A stretch of DNA of 64,000 bases from Yoonia vestfoldensis DSM 16212 (GTDB lineage Bacteria > Pseudomonadota > Alphaproteobacteria > Rhodobacterales > Rhodobacteraceae). The stretch spans positions 186,001 through 250,000 of the forward strand of contig NZ_KB907973.1 in the NCBI RefSeq assembly GCF_000382265.1, written 5' to 3'. The notes below the pieces were generated by a model. It was given only the letters and a program-made list of their open reading frames with translations, was not told the origin of the DNA and did no database searches. The position numbers were made by a program, and so were the translations under genes. Positions 51,235-59,332 of this stretch are shown one piece after another (within the stretch, counting starts at the first letter, position 1; every line of letters starts with the position of its first letter).

Positions 51235-52611
51235 ATGCCGCTTTCTTTTGCTCCTGCCGACATGTCGGCGATCCCCGTTCATGTCGTGCAAGCCGATGAG
51301 GCGGCGGACTATCTTGCCGCTTTGCCCGCTGCCGGGCAGGCTTGGGCGCGGCATCAGGCATTCGCGGGGACCCTGGGGCAGGTGCTGGTGCTGCCCGATG
51401 CGCAGGGTGCCGTTGCACAGGTGGTGGTTGGATACGGATCACCGAAAGGGCGCGCGCGCGCGCGCTTTCATATGGGCGCGGTTGCGCGGCAATTGCCCAA
51501 AGGGACCTACCGGATCGCGTCCGGCTTGGCCGGACCTGATCTGGAGGAGGCATCGCTTGCCTGGTTGTTGGCAGGCTATCAGTTCGACCGCTACCGCAAG
51601 CCCGCCGAGCCGATCGCGGGGTTGATCGCGCCGGACGGCATCGACGCCGCGCGCACAGAGATCATCGCGCAGGCCGAGGCACTGACGCGCGACCTGATCA
51701 ACACGCCTGCATCTGACATGGGACCGCAGGAGCTTGAGGACGCCGCGCGCACAGTGGGCGAGGCTTATGGCGCGGCGATCACCGTCACGACAGGCGACGA
51801 CCTGATCGGGGCGTTTCCGCTGATCCATGCCGTCGGGCGCGCCAGCACCCGCGCGCCGCGCCTGATCGACATGCGCTGGGGTGACGCGGGGCCAACGCTG
51901 ACGCTGGTCGGCAAGGGCGTGTGTTTCGATACCGGCGGGCTGAACATCAAGCCGGGTGCATCCATGGGGCTGATGAAAAAGGACATGGGCGGGGCCGCGA
52001 CCGTACTGGGGCTGGCGCAGATGATCATGGCGCTGGGCCTCAAGGTCCGCTTGCGCGTGCTGATACCGGCGGTGGAAAACAGTATCGCGGGCAATGCTTT
52101 CCGTCCGCAGGACATCCTGCCGTCGCGCAAGGGGCTGACGGTCGAGATCAACAATACCGATGCCGAAGGGCGGCTGGTCCTGGCCGATGCGCTGGCACTC
52201 GCGGATGAGGAAAGCCCTGATCTGGTGATCTCCATGGCCACACTGACGGGGGCAGCGCGGGTTGCGGTGGGGCCGGACCTGTCGCCGTTCTTTACCGACC
52301 ACGACGATCACGCCGCCGCGATTGCAACCGCTGCGCGGCAGGTGGCCGACCCTGTCTGGCGGATGCCGTTCCACGACCCTTATGAGGCGCTGATCGAACC
52401 GGGCATTGCCGATCTGGATAACGCGCCGGGCGGTGGCATGGCGGGCAGCATCACGGCGGCGCTGTTTCTGCGGCGTTTTGTGCAAAGCCCTTATGTGCAT
52501 TTCGACATTTACGGCTGGCAACCATCTGCAGCCCCGTCGCGCCCCAAAGGTGGCGTCGGCATGGGCGCACGGGCGCTGCTCGCGGCCCTGCCGCGCCTTT
52601 TGAAACTGTGA
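51235..52611 (+). CDS. Leucyl aminopeptidase family protein (M17)
   Basis: A 458-residue M17 peptidase. The catalytic domain shows TLVGKGVCFDTGGLNIKPGA, MKKDMGGAATVLG and NTDAEGRLVLADAL with the dinuclear-zinc ligands and catalytic Lys/Arg, and GPDLSPFFTD, PFHDPY further on. It removes N-terminal residues from peptides in the cytoplasm. Its stop overlaps a GTG start of the NlpC/P60 gene, so the two are coupled; both may act in peptide or murein-peptide turnover. Confidence 0.93.
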   Translation: MPLSFAPADMSAIPVHVVQADEAADYLAALPAAGQAWARHQAFAGTLGQVLVLPDAQGAVAQVVVGYGSPKGRARARFHMGAVARQLPKGTYRIASGLAGPDLEEASLAWLLAGYQFDRYRKPAEPIAGLIAPDGIDAARTEIIAQAEALTRDLINTPASDMGPQELEDAARTVGEAYGAAITVTTGDDLIGAFPLIHAVGRASTRAPRLIDMRWGDAGPTLTLVGKGVCFDTGGLNIKPGASMGLMKKDMGGAATVLGLAQMIMALGLKVRLRVLIPAVENSIAGNAFRPQDILPSRKGLTVEINNTDAEGRLVLADALALADEESPDLVISMATLTGAARVAVGPDLSPFFTDHDDHAAAIATAARQVADPVWRMPFHDPYEALIEPGIADLDNAPGGGMAGSITAALFLRRFVQSPYVHFDIYGWQPSAAPSRPKGGVGMGARALLAALPRLLKL

Positions 52612-53423
52612 CCGACCGCCGCCTGACGCCTGCGAATGGCCGTGTCGCCGCCTTGCATCTGGCGGGGCAGGTCACGGCGGACCGCTATCTGGCGGGACAG
52701 CCGATGATGCTGGTCCGCCCTGTCAGCGATCTGTGTGCGGCACCTGCGGGGGCGCGCGACCGGCAGATGCTGTTGGGCGCCGTTGTCACGGTGTTCGAGG
52801 ATCGGGACGGCTGGTCCTTTGTGCAAGGCGCGGATGGCTATGTCGGCTATGTCGCGTCAGACCGGCTGGGCGCGGTGCAAGTGGCGACCCATATGGTCGG
52901 CACCATGGCGACCCATGCCTATCTGGCCGAGGATATGAAATCGCCCGATGTGATGGCGCTGCCGTTCGGGGCGCGTGTCACGGTTCTGGATGAACGATCG
53001 AAGTTCTTTGAAACGACGCTGGGCTATGTTCCGAAAAAGCACCTGCGCCCGCTGGACCGGCCTTTTACCGATCCCGCCACTGTCGCGCAGTTGCATTTCG
53101 GCGTGCCCTATCTCTGGGGTGGCAATTCCACGCGCGGCATCGATTGTTCGGGTCTGGTGGCGGCGGCATTTGGGGCTTGCGGTGTCCCGTGTCCTGCCGA
53201 CAGCGACCTGCAATGCGCGGGGCTCGGTGTCGATTTCACAGGACCTGCGCGGCGGGGCGATCTGGTCTTCTGGCGGGGGCATGTCGCGATGATGGTGGAC
53301 GAGGCGACGCTGATCCATGCCAATGCGCATCACATGGCCACCAGCTATGAACCGCTTGAGGCCGCGACGCTGCGCATTGCAGCCCAGGACGGCGGGTCGG
53401 TGACCGCGCGCCGCCGCATCTAG
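52608..53423 (+). CDS. NlpC/P60-family peptidase with SH3-like domains
   Basis: A 271-residue protein, GTG start. Two SH3b-like segments occupy the first 150 residues (VTVFEDRDGWSFVQGADGYV; VTVLDERSKFFETTLGYV). The NlpC/P60 domain has GVPYLWGGNSTRGIDCSGLV with the nucleophile Cys and GDLVFWRGHVAMMVD with the His. Such enzymes cleave gamma-D-glutamyl-diaminopimelate bonds of murein peptides. There is no signal peptide, so a cytoplasmic recycling role with the aminopeptidase is likely. It overlaps the convergent small gene by four bases. Confidence 0.92.
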   Translation: MTDRRLTPANGRVAALHLAGQVTADRYLAGQPMMLVRPVSDLCAAPAGARDRQMLLGAVVTVFEDRDGWSFVQGADGYVGYVASDRLGAVQVATHMVGTMATHAYLAEDMKSPDVMALPFGARVTVLDERSKFFETTLGYVPKKHLRPLDRPFTDPATVAQLHFGVPYLWGGNSTRGIDCSGLVAAAFGACGVPCPADSDLQCAGLGVDFTGPARRGDLVFWRGHVAMMVDEATLIHANAHHMATSYEPLEAATLRIAAQDGGSVTARRRI

Positions 53424-53653
53424 TGCAGATAGGCCGGCGTCTCGGGCCGCTGCACCAGCATCTGCCTGATCCGTAGGCCGGATGACCCTGCCGTCGCCGT
53501 CAGGTGCGGGGCCAGATCGGCACGCCTGGCGCAGCGCCCTTGGGACCCTTTGCACCAAAGCCGCCGATAGATGACGACGCAGGCTTCCACATCATCAAGC
53601 TGGGACAGGCGGGCGGTCGTTTGATTGCACAGCAACGGATCATCCAGGCTCAT
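53420..53653 (-). CDS. Small hypothetical protein coupled to hemP
   Basis: A 77-residue basic protein starting MSLDDPLLCNQTTARLSQLD, with cysteines at three positions (LLCN, ACVV, LWCKGSQGRCARR). Its ATG overlaps the hemP stop as ATGA, which is the main evidence that it is real. I do not recognise the family. It may have a role with HemP in iron or heme handling, by linkage only. Confidence 0.55.
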   Translation of the reverse strand: MSLDDPLLCNQTTARLSQLDDVEACVVIYRRLWCKGSQGRCARRADLAPHLTATAGSSGLRIRQMLVQRPETPAYLH

Positions 53654-53817
53654 TTCGTCAGGATCAGCTTGCCAGCGCGGGTGATCCGCAAGGTATAGGT
53701 CTGATCACCCAGCACGATCAGCGCCTGGTTACCGCCCTCGGTCAGGCTGGCGGCATCATGCGCTGGCAAGACCCGGGTCGCCTGCGCTTCGGACGGGGGA
53801 AGAGTGTGAACTGTCAT
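53650..53817 (-). CDS. hemP: Hemin uptake protein HemP
   Basis: A 55-residue protein ending QTYTLRITRAGKLILTK, the hallmark of the HemP family, after a Pro/Ala-rich N-terminus (MTVHTLPPSEAQATRV). HemP is a small iron-regulated protein needed for expression or activity of heme uptake in several proteobacteria. GGGGGAAG lies 12-20 bases before the ATG at 53817. No heme receptor gene is present in the window. Confidence 0.88.
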   Translation of the reverse strand: MTVHTLPPSEAQATRVLPAHDAASLTEGGNQALIVLGDQTYTLRITRAGKLILTK

Positions 53818-53888
53818 TTGCCACGGACCTTTCAAAGCAGTTGATCGGGCTTGCCTGCAAGGGGGACAGGCTGGCTGGACACATGCCG

Positions 53889-53917
53889 ATATTCCCGCTG
53901 GCGGGTCCGAATGTCAA
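53889..53917 (-). promoter_or_regulatory. Candidate hemP promoter
   Basis: On the minus strand TTGACA (53917-53912) and GAATAT (53894-53889) are spaced by 17 bases. The -35 is a perfect consensus hexamer. The predicted start would be about 65 bases before hemP. No clear Irr or Fur palindrome was found by eye in this region. Confidence 0.45.
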
Positions 53918-53942
53918 TCCGAGTTTTTTAGTCAGGTATAAA

Positions 53943-54281
53943 TTATTTGTCGACCAGCCGGATCAGCTTGCGTTCGAGCACCTGCAACACGGCCTTGAGA
54001 TCGTTGCCGCGTTTGAGCACCTGCCCGTCCATGCCGATCACCGCATATTGCCCTTGGCGCAGCCGCAAGCGCGGATGCTTTTCGATCCGATAAAGTGGGT
54101 TTTCCGCCGTGCGCCGGAAGATCGAAAAGACCGCCATGTCACGTAGGTTGGAAATGCCATAGTCGCGCCATTCACCGGCCGCGACCATGCGTCCGTAAAG
54201 CCCCAGAATCAGCCCAAGCTCAGTGCGTTGAAAAGCGACCTGCGCGGGCGCGTGGAAAGGTGAGGGTGTCTGAATGGTCAT
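53943..54281 (-). CDS. DUF2794 domain-containing protein
   Basis: A 112-residue protein with FQRTELGLILGLYGRMVAAG, WRDYGISNLRDMAVFSIFRR, PLYRIEKHPRLRLRQGQYAV and VLKRGNDLKAVLQVLERKLIR. These segments match DUF2794, a small alphaproteobacterial family of unknown role. The gene stands alone between hemP and a 207-base non-coding stretch. Confidence 0.88.
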   Translation of the reverse strand: MTIQTPSPFHAPAQVAFQRTELGLILGLYGRMVAAGEWRDYGISNLRDMAVFSIFRRTAENPLYRIEKHPRLRLRQGQYAVIGMDGQVLKRGNDLKAVLQVLERKLIRLVDK

Positions 54282-54488
54282 CCTGAATGTTCACCCCGTC
54301 CGCTTTGGAAATCAAGCCGCGTTACAATACGGCCATCGTTCTGCCGTAATTATACCGCCGGAATGCCCCGACAGCAGCCCAATTGGAACACATGTCGCCG
54401 CAATAGTTAATGCATAGCGAAATGCTACCTCGATGTCGCGGCCAACAGCCCCCACCCAGTTCGCGGCATCGAGGACTTTGCTCTTCAG

Positions 54489-54755
54489 TCAGCCACACGT
54501 GATATCTGCGATGATCTCCTGATCGCTGATCATGAAATTGATCCGCTCCGGGCGGTAGTCCATTGTCACAATCGTGTCTGGTCGGACAAGCCTCACGACG
54601 TCCATGATCAGCACCCGTTCAAGGGCCGTCGCCGGTTGCCCGACCAGGTAGGTGTAGGCGCCAGCGCCGCAGGTGTCGGGCAGCGATGGCGCGCTGGTCG
54701 TGTCGTCCACGGTTGCACAGGCCGCAAGGACCACAAGGGGGATCAGGTAGCGCAT
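54489..54755 (-). CDS. Peptidase inhibitor I78-family lipoprotein
   Basis: An 88-residue protein. MRYLIPLVVLAAC is a lipoprotein signal with the lipobox Cys. The mature part has CGAGAYTYLVGQPATAL and ends RPDTIVTMDYRPERINFMIS, then ITCG, the I78 pattern of LVGQ, VRPDxxVTMDxRPxR and a closing cysteine. Such small proteins inhibit serine proteases in the periplasm. It is divergent from the formaldehyde dehydrogenase gene. Confidence 0.85.
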   Translation of the reverse strand: MRYLIPLVVLAACATVDDTTSAPSLPDTCGAGAYTYLVGQPATALERVLIMDVVRLVRPDTIVTMDYRPERINFMISDQEIIADITCG

Positions 54756-54855
54756 GGTCGGAGTTTCCCTGTCATTGCAATCCTTGGCAAGTGTGAGGTT
54801 GAAATCCCTGCCGGTTTCGCAGATCAACATGGCACAACAGCACGGAGAGGTCGAC

Positions 54856-55968
54856 ATGCGCACAAGAGCAGCAGTGGCAATGGCAGCAGGGCAGCCGTTG
54901 CAGGTGATGGAAGTCAATCTCGAAGGCCCCCGCGCGGGTGAGGTCCTGGTCGAGATCAAGGCAACAGGTATTTGTCACACCGACGAATTCACCCGGTCCG
55001 GTGCAGACCCCGAAGGTATGTTTCCAGCGATCCTTGGCCATGAAGGCGCGGGCGTCGTCATCGAGGTGGGCGAAGGTGTGACATCCTTGCAGCCGGGCGA
55101 TCACGTCATCCCGCTTTACACGCCCGAATGTCGCGAATGCGAATATTGCCTGAACCCGAAAACCAACCTGTGTCAGTCGATCCGCACGACCCAAGGCAAA
55201 GGCGTCATGCCCGACGGCACCAGCCGGTTTTCCATGCTCGATGGCACGCCGATCCTGCATTACATGGGCTGTTCGACATTCGCCAACCACACGGTCCTGC
55301 CGGAAATCGCGCTTGCCAAGGTCCGCAAGGACGCGCCCTTCGACAAGATCTGCTATATCGGCTGCGGTGTCACCACGGGTATCGGCGCTGTGATCAACAC
55401 CGCCAAGGTCGAAATCGGCAGCCGTGCCATTGTGTTCGGTCTGGGCGGCATCGGGTTGAACGTGATCCAGGGCCTGCGTCTGGCGGGGGCCGACCAGATC
55501 GTCGGCGTGGACCTCAACGAGAGCAAGATCGAGATGGCGACACGTTTCGGGATGACCGATTTCGTGAACCCGTCGAAAGTATCGGGCGATCTGGTCGCGC
55601 ATCTGGTCGCGCTGACCAAAGGCGGGGCCGATTACACGTTCGACGCCACCGGCAATGTCGGCGTGATGCGTACAGCACTTGAATCCGCGCACAAAGGCTG
55701 GGGCGAAAGCATCATCATCGGGGTGGCGCCTGCGGGTGCCGAAATCTCGACCCGGCCGTTCCAGCTGGTGACAGGGCGCAGCTGGCGGGGCACCGCGTTC
55801 GGCGGCGCGCGGGGCCGCACGGATGTGCCAAAGATCGTCGACTGGTACATCCAGGGCAAGATCGAGATTGATCCGATGATCACCCACAAACTGAGCCTTG
55901 ACGACATCAACCATGGCTTTGATCTGATGCACGAAGGCAAAAGCATCCGCGCGGTCGTCGAATTTTAA
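54856..55968 (+). CDS. S-(hydroxymethyl)glutathione dehydrogenase / class III alcohol dehydrogenase
   Basis: A 370-residue zinc MDR enzyme. ATGICHTDEFTRSG contains a catalytic zinc Cys, GHEGAGVVIEVG the His-Glu pair, PECRECEYCLNPKTNLC the structural zinc cysteines, and FGLGGIGLNVIQGLRLAGA the NAD site. GAISCKSL-like GCSTFANHTVLPEIALAK is typical of class III. It oxidises S-hydroxymethylglutathione to S-formylglutathione in formaldehyde detoxification, with FghA at 42722 as the next step. GGAGAGG precedes the ATG at 54856. Confidence 0.95.
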   Translation: MRTRAAVAMAAGQPLQVMEVNLEGPRAGEVLVEIKATGICHTDEFTRSGADPEGMFPAILGHEGAGVVIEVGEGVTSLQPGDHVIPLYTPECRECEYCLNPKTNLCQSIRTTQGKGVMPDGTSRFSMLDGTPILHYMGCSTFANHTVLPEIALAKVRKDAPFDKICYIGCGVTTGIGAVINTAKVEIGSRAIVFGLGGIGLNVIQGLRLAGADQIVGVDLNESKIEMATRFGMTDFVNPSKVSGDLVAHLVALTKGGADYTFDATGNVGVMRTALESAHKGWGESIIIGVAPAGAEISTRPFQLVTGRSWRGTAFGGARGRTDVPKIVDWYIQGKIEIDPMITHKLSLDDINHGFDLMHEGKSIRAVVEF

Positions 55969-55997
55969 GCCGCATGAGCAGCACAGAAAGGGCAGAC

Positions 55998-56738
55998 ATG
56001 GCCAAGGATCGTATGTTGTTGGCCGTGTTGATCGACGCGGACAACATCCCCGCCAAATACGCAGGCCCGATCCTGCGCGAGGTCACGACCTATGGCGAAC
56101 CGGCCCTGCGCCGCGTCTATGGCGACTGGTCCAGCCCCGCCTTGGGTGGCTGGAAGAAAGAGGTCATGGACCTGGGGTTGGTCGCCAATCAGGAAACAGC
56201 CAATACCCGCGGCAAGAACGCCAGCGACATCGGGCTGGTGATCGACGCGATGGATATCCTGCATTCGGGGCGGTTCGACGGGTTCGTGCTGGTCAGCTCC
56301 GACAGCGATTTCACCGCGCTTGCCAACCGGCTGCGTGAAAACGGTGTCGTCGTGATCGGGATCGGTGAAGGCAAGGCGCCCGTCAGCCTGCGCAACGTCT
56401 GCAACCGGTTCATCCTGATCGAAAACCTTGTGGATCAGGACAAGGACCAGCCGGTCGCGGCCAAGGGGGCCGCCGCAAGACCCGCGCCTGCCAGCGCACC
56501 ACCGCGCAACCCGCCGTCTGCTGCGATCCCGATGGTGATCAAGGCGATGGACAGCATCGACGCCGAAGGTGAATGGTATTCGTTGGGTCAGCTGGGCCAG
56601 TATATCACGCGCGCCGCACCCGATTTCGACCCGCGTACCTATGGCAGCGCGAAACTGTCCGATCTGTTGGTCAAATCAGGCCGGTTCGAGGTCCGCAAAG
56701 GCCAAGGCAACCATCTTGAAGCCCGCAGGCTGGATTAG
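55998..56738 (+). CDS. NYN-domain protein with C-terminal OST-HTH/LOTUS domain
   Basis: A 246-residue LabA/DUF88-type protein. The NYN nuclease-like domain shows AVLIDADNIPAKYAGPIL, NTRGKNASDIGLVIDAMDIL and FVLVSSDSDFTALANRLREN with the conserved acidic residues. An Ala/Pro linker is followed by a LOTUS-like domain (about 170-246, SLGQLGQYITRAAPDFDPRT). It is likely an RNA-binding or RNA-cleaving protein. The ATG at 55998 with GAAAGGG upstream is preferred; an ATG at 55974 has no site. Confidence 0.88.
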   Translation: MAKDRMLLAVLIDADNIPAKYAGPILREVTTYGEPALRRVYGDWSSPALGGWKKEVMDLGLVANQETANTRGKNASDIGLVIDAMDILHSGRFDGFVLVSSDSDFTALANRLRENGVVVIGIGEGKAPVSLRNVCNRFILIENLVDQDKDQPVAAKGAAARPAPASAPPRNPPSAAIPMVIKAMDSIDAEGEWYSLGQLGQYITRAAPDFDPRTYGSAKLSDLLVKSGRFEVRKGQGNHLEARRLD

Positions 56739-57358
56739 CGTTTGACCCCGTAACGGGCCATGAACATTTCCACCGCGCCGTTGATCGTGCGGTCCTTGTC
56801 GGCCCGTGTGATCGGGTCGGACATGCTGAAAATCATGCGCGGGAACAGGTCGGCCTTGCACAATTCGTGAAACTGGTCGGCGGCCAACAGCACATCGTCG
56901 ATCTGCAATTCGCCCCTGTCCATCGCCATGCGGAAGAAATCGGCAAGGCGTTCGCGGATCAGCATCGGTCCGCTTTCATAAAACTCCCGGGCCAGTTCGG
57001 GGAACCGTTCGCTTTCGCCGACACAGATGCGAAACACGCGGGTCCCGAATTCGGAGGTGATGAAATCCACCATCTCGGTCGCGATCCGGTGCAGCACCTG
57101 CGCTGTCGGCGCGTTAAAGTCGATGGTTTCGATCGCGTGCTGGGTCTGGCGGTGACAGGCGGTTTTCGCGACCTGCATGAACAGGAACTTCTTGTCGGGA
57201 AAATAGCTGTACAGCGTCGCCTTTGACACACCCGCAGCTCGCGCAATGTCATCGACAGATGCGCCCTCATAGCCGTCAGACATGAAAACCTGACGCGCGC
57301 CTTCCAGAACCTGATCGAATTTGCGGCCCTTCTTCGGCTCTATCGCACCATCTGGCAT
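56735..57358 (-). CDS. TetR/AcrR-family transcriptional regulator
   Basis: A 207-residue repressor. The helix-turn-helix reads SVDDIARAAGVSKATLYSYF, followed by the usual PDKKFLFMQVAKTA. The C-terminal domain (TetR_C_7-like AefR group, with TRVFRICVGESERFPELARE) is the ligand part. GGGGAG precedes the ATG at 57358. Its stop overlaps the NYN gene by four bases. Three matching palindromes at 57384, 57667 and 57699 are its likely operators. Confidence 0.93.
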   Translation of the reverse strand: MPDGAIEPKKGRKFDQVLEGARQVFMSDGYEGASVDDIARAAGVSKATLYSYFPDKKFLFMQVAKTACHRQTQHAIETIDFNAPTAQVLHRIATEMVDFITSEFGTRVFRICVGESERFPELAREFYESGPMLIRERLADFFRMAMDRGELQIDDVLLAADQFHELCKADLFPRMIFSMSDPITRADKDRTINGAVEMFMARYGVKR

Positions 57359-57383
57359 TGTAGTCTCCCCTTGTGTGCTATCA

Positions 57384-57399
57384 TAAACCGAGCAGTTCA
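57384..57399. promoter_or_regulatory. TetR-type operator, site 1
   Basis: TAAAC-CGAGCA-GTTCA, an inverted repeat of the form TRAAC-N6-GTTYA with one mismatch, lies 25 bases upstream of the tetR-type ATG. It fits autoregulation and matches sites 2 and 3. Confidence 0.65.
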
Positions 57400-57450
57400 C
57401 TTCGGGCAAGGCGATAACGCCAGATGGCGATGCGTGTCTTGACCCCTGCC

Positions 57451-57633
57451 TTACTTGGCAGGTGCCGCGCAGGTATCAACCAGCGGGGTGACCAGGCCGC
57501 CACAAGATTGCGCGACGTCAGGCACGGGCGCGGGTGGATAGGTCAGCGTGGGCAAGCTGAACGAAACCGAAAATGCGGTGGCAGGGGCGGCGAAGGCGGC
57601 GCAAAGCGCGAAAGCAAGGATCAGGCGGGTCAT
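57451..57633 (-). CDS. Small secreted proline-rich protein
   Basis: A 60-residue protein with a signal peptide (MTRLILAFALCAAFAAPATA) and a mature part of about 40 residues, rich in Pro and Ser (SFSLPTLTYPPAPVPDV), ending with two cysteines (SCGGLV, DTCAAP). CAGGAGATG lies before the ATG, so it is a believable gene. It lies upstream of tetR on the same strand and downstream of operator sites 2 and 3. The function is unknown. Confidence 0.7.
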   Translation of the reverse strand: MTRLILAFALCAAFAAPATAFSVSFSLPTLTYPPAPVPDVAQSCGGLVTPLVDTCAAPAK

Positions 57634-57666
57634 GGGTCATCTCCTGTGGTGTGTTTGATTATCTAC

Positions 57667-57682
57667 TAAACAGTTCAGTTTA
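57667..57682. promoter_or_regulatory. TetR-type operator, site 2
   Basis: TAAAC-AGTTCA-GTTTA is a perfect inverted repeat with 5-bp arms. It lies 33 bases upstream of the small secreted gene start and 32 bases centre-to-centre from site 3. Confidence 0.7.
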
Positions 57683-57698
57683 CTTTTCAAGATAAAAA

Positions 57699-57714
57699 TG
57701 AACCGGGTAGTTCA
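57699..57714. promoter_or_regulatory. TetR-type operator, site 3
   Basis: TGAAC-CGGGTA-GTTCA is a perfect inverted repeat with 5-bp arms. Beyond the arms it shares ACCG-G-AGTTCACT with site 1. It lies between the divergent small secreted and mbfA genes. Confidence 0.7.
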
Positions 57715-57749
57715 CTATTGTTGCTTGTCAGATCTCATGAAGTGTTTAG

Positions 57750-57766
57750 ATTAGAATCATTCTAAT
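57750..57766. promoter_or_regulatory. Irr-type iron control element upstream of mbfA
   Basis: ATTAGAA-TCA-TTCTAAT is a perfect 7-3-7 palindrome, 13 bases before the mbfA start codon. The iron control element of alphaproteobacterial Irr has the form TTTAGAA-N3-TTCTAAA, so this differs by one base in each arm. mbfA is a known Irr target in rhizobia, which supports the assignment. Confidence 0.75.
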
Positions 57767-57779
57767 TCGAGGGCCTCAG

Positions 57780-58757
57780 ATGATTCCGGGTTTTGCCGAA
57801 CGCCGCCGCTTTAACGATTTGTCGGAACAGGAAATTCTGGCACTCGCAATTTCGTCCGAAGAAGATGATGCGCGGATCTACAGGTCCTACGCCGATAAAC
57901 TGCGCGCGGAGTATCCCGCATCGGCGGGCGTCTTTGACGGCATGGCCGCTGAAGAGAACGAACATCGCCGTCGCCTGATCGACCTGCATATCGCGCGATT
58001 CGGGGACGTCATTCCCCTGATCCGCCGCGAACATGTTGCAGGTTTTTATGCCCGTCGTCCGGTCTGGCTGGTCGAAAACCTGAGCCTTGAGCGCATCCGC
58101 GACGAAGCGGCACGGATGGAACGCGACGCCCAGCGGTTTTATGAACTTGCCGCGGCCAAGGCGCGCGATGCGGCCACCCGCAAACTGCTGGGCGATCTGG
58201 CCGCAGCAGAGGCCGGACATTCCGACAAGGCCGCAACCTTGACCGCCACATATCTGGATGACGATGTCAGGTCGACAGAGGAATCCGCCGCTTATCGGCA
58301 ATTCGTGCTGACATGGGTGCAACCGGGGCTGGCGGGGTTGATGGATGGCTCTGTCTCCACACTCGCGCCCATTTTCGCGGTCGCCTTCGCGACGCAGGAC
58401 ACATGGACGACATTCCTTGTCGGACTGGCAGCGTCGGTCGGCGCGGGGATCTCGATGGGATTCACCGAGGCTGCGTCGGACGACGGAAAGATCTCGGGCC
58501 GGGGGTCGCCCTATAAACGCGGGCTGGCGGCAGGTGTGATGACGACGCTCGGCGGGTTGGGTCATGCGCTGCCCTACCTGATCGCGGATTTCTGGACCGC
58601 GACCACCGTCTCGCTGATCGTCGTCGTCGTCGAGCTGTGGGCGATCGCGTGGATTCAGAACAAATACATGCAAACGCCATGGGGGCGGGCGATCTTTCAG
58701 GTGGTTCTGGGCGGTGCCTTGGTCTTTGCAGCAGGCGTGCTGATCGGGTCGGGATAG
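57780..58757 (+). CDS. mbfA: Membrane-bound ferritin-like iron exporter MbfA
   Basis: A 325-residue protein with an N-terminal ferritin-like (erythrin-vacuolar) domain, residues 1-160, where [28 protein letters not shown] and [11 protein letters not shown] carry the Glu/His di-iron ligands, fused to a VIT1/CCC1-type membrane domain with about five helices ([20 protein letters not shown]). MbfA exports iron and protects from iron and peroxide stress. CGAGGG precedes the ATG. The Irr-type palindrome upstream fits iron control. Confidence 0.93.
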   Translation: MIPGFAERRRFNDLSEQEILALAISSEEDDARIYRSYADKLRAEYPASAGVFDGMAAEENEHRRRLIDLHIARFGDVIPLIRREHVAGFYARRPVWLVENLSLERIRDEAARMERDAQRFYELAAAKARDAATRKLLGDLAAAEAGHSDKAATLTATYLDDDVRSTEESAAYRQFVLTWVQPGLAGLMDGSVSTLAPIFAVAFATQDTWTTFLVGLAASVGAGISMGFTEAASDDGKISGRGSPYKRGLAAGVMTTLGGLGHALPYLIADFWTATTVSLIVVVVELWAIAWIQNKYMQTPWGRAIFQVVLGGALVFAAGVLIGSG

Positions 58758-59332
58758 ATGTCGCGCACCATGGTCGTGGCGGCATTGAAGCCAAAAACAT
58801 GCCGCCAGAGCCCCAGTTTATGCGTCTGCATTTCGACGAAGCCTTGGTGCAGATATAGCGCCCGCGCCCGCGGATTCGTGTCGATCACGTCCAGACGCAC
58901 CTGCCGGTAGCCACGCGTCTTGGCCTCTGCCGTGATCGCGTTCAGCAGCGCGGTGCCCACGCCGCGCCCGCGATATTCGGGGGCCACGAAAATCCCGTCC
59001 ATCAGGAAACGGTCATTGTCGGTGTCCCGTTCCAGCGCCGACAAAAGGCCCATCCGCACCGCCGCGCCGACATAGCCGTAAACCCGCCGCAGGTCGGTGA
59101 AACTACCACTGACCAGCGCGCCGTGATGCGTCTTGAAACCGGCGACGCCCAGCAAACGGCCATTCAGATCATGTGCGCAGATGCCGTGATCAGACCGCAG
59201 GACCTGCGTGATAAACACAAGCGCGCGGTATTTCGGCCCCATGACGAAACCCAGCTTTTCGCCGAACGCCTCCCAGTAGAGCGCGGCGACTTCGGCACGG
59301 TTCGCATCGGGAATGCCGACGGTGATCTTCAT
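58697..59332 (-). CDS. GNAT-family N-acetyltransferase
   Basis: A 211-residue acetyltransferase. [20 protein letters not shown] holds the acetyl-CoA binding Q/RxxGxG/A motif (YRGRGVG), followed by [20 protein letters not shown], the usual C-terminal half. The substrate is unknown. Its last 20 codons run antisense to the end of mbfA (61-base overlap), and that tail ([12 protein letters not shown]) is low complexity. It overlaps the next gene's stop by four bases. Confidence 0.88.
   Translation of the reverse strand: MKITVGIPDANRAEVAALYWEAFGEKLGFVMGPKYRALVFITQVLRSDHGICAHDLNGRLLGVAGFKTHHGALVSGSFTDLRRVYGYVGAAVRMGLLSALERDTDNDRFLMDGIFVAPEYRGRGVGTALLNAITAEAKTRGYRQVRLDVIDTNPRARALYLHQGFVEMQTHKLGLWRHVFGFNAATTMVRDIYPDPISTPAAKTKAPPRTT

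Noticed and set aside
54282-54488. Non-coding stretch between DUF2794 and the I78 gene as a possible small RNA
   Set aside because: I see no terminator, no strong promoter and no convincing fold by eye; there is not enough to support an RNA gene.
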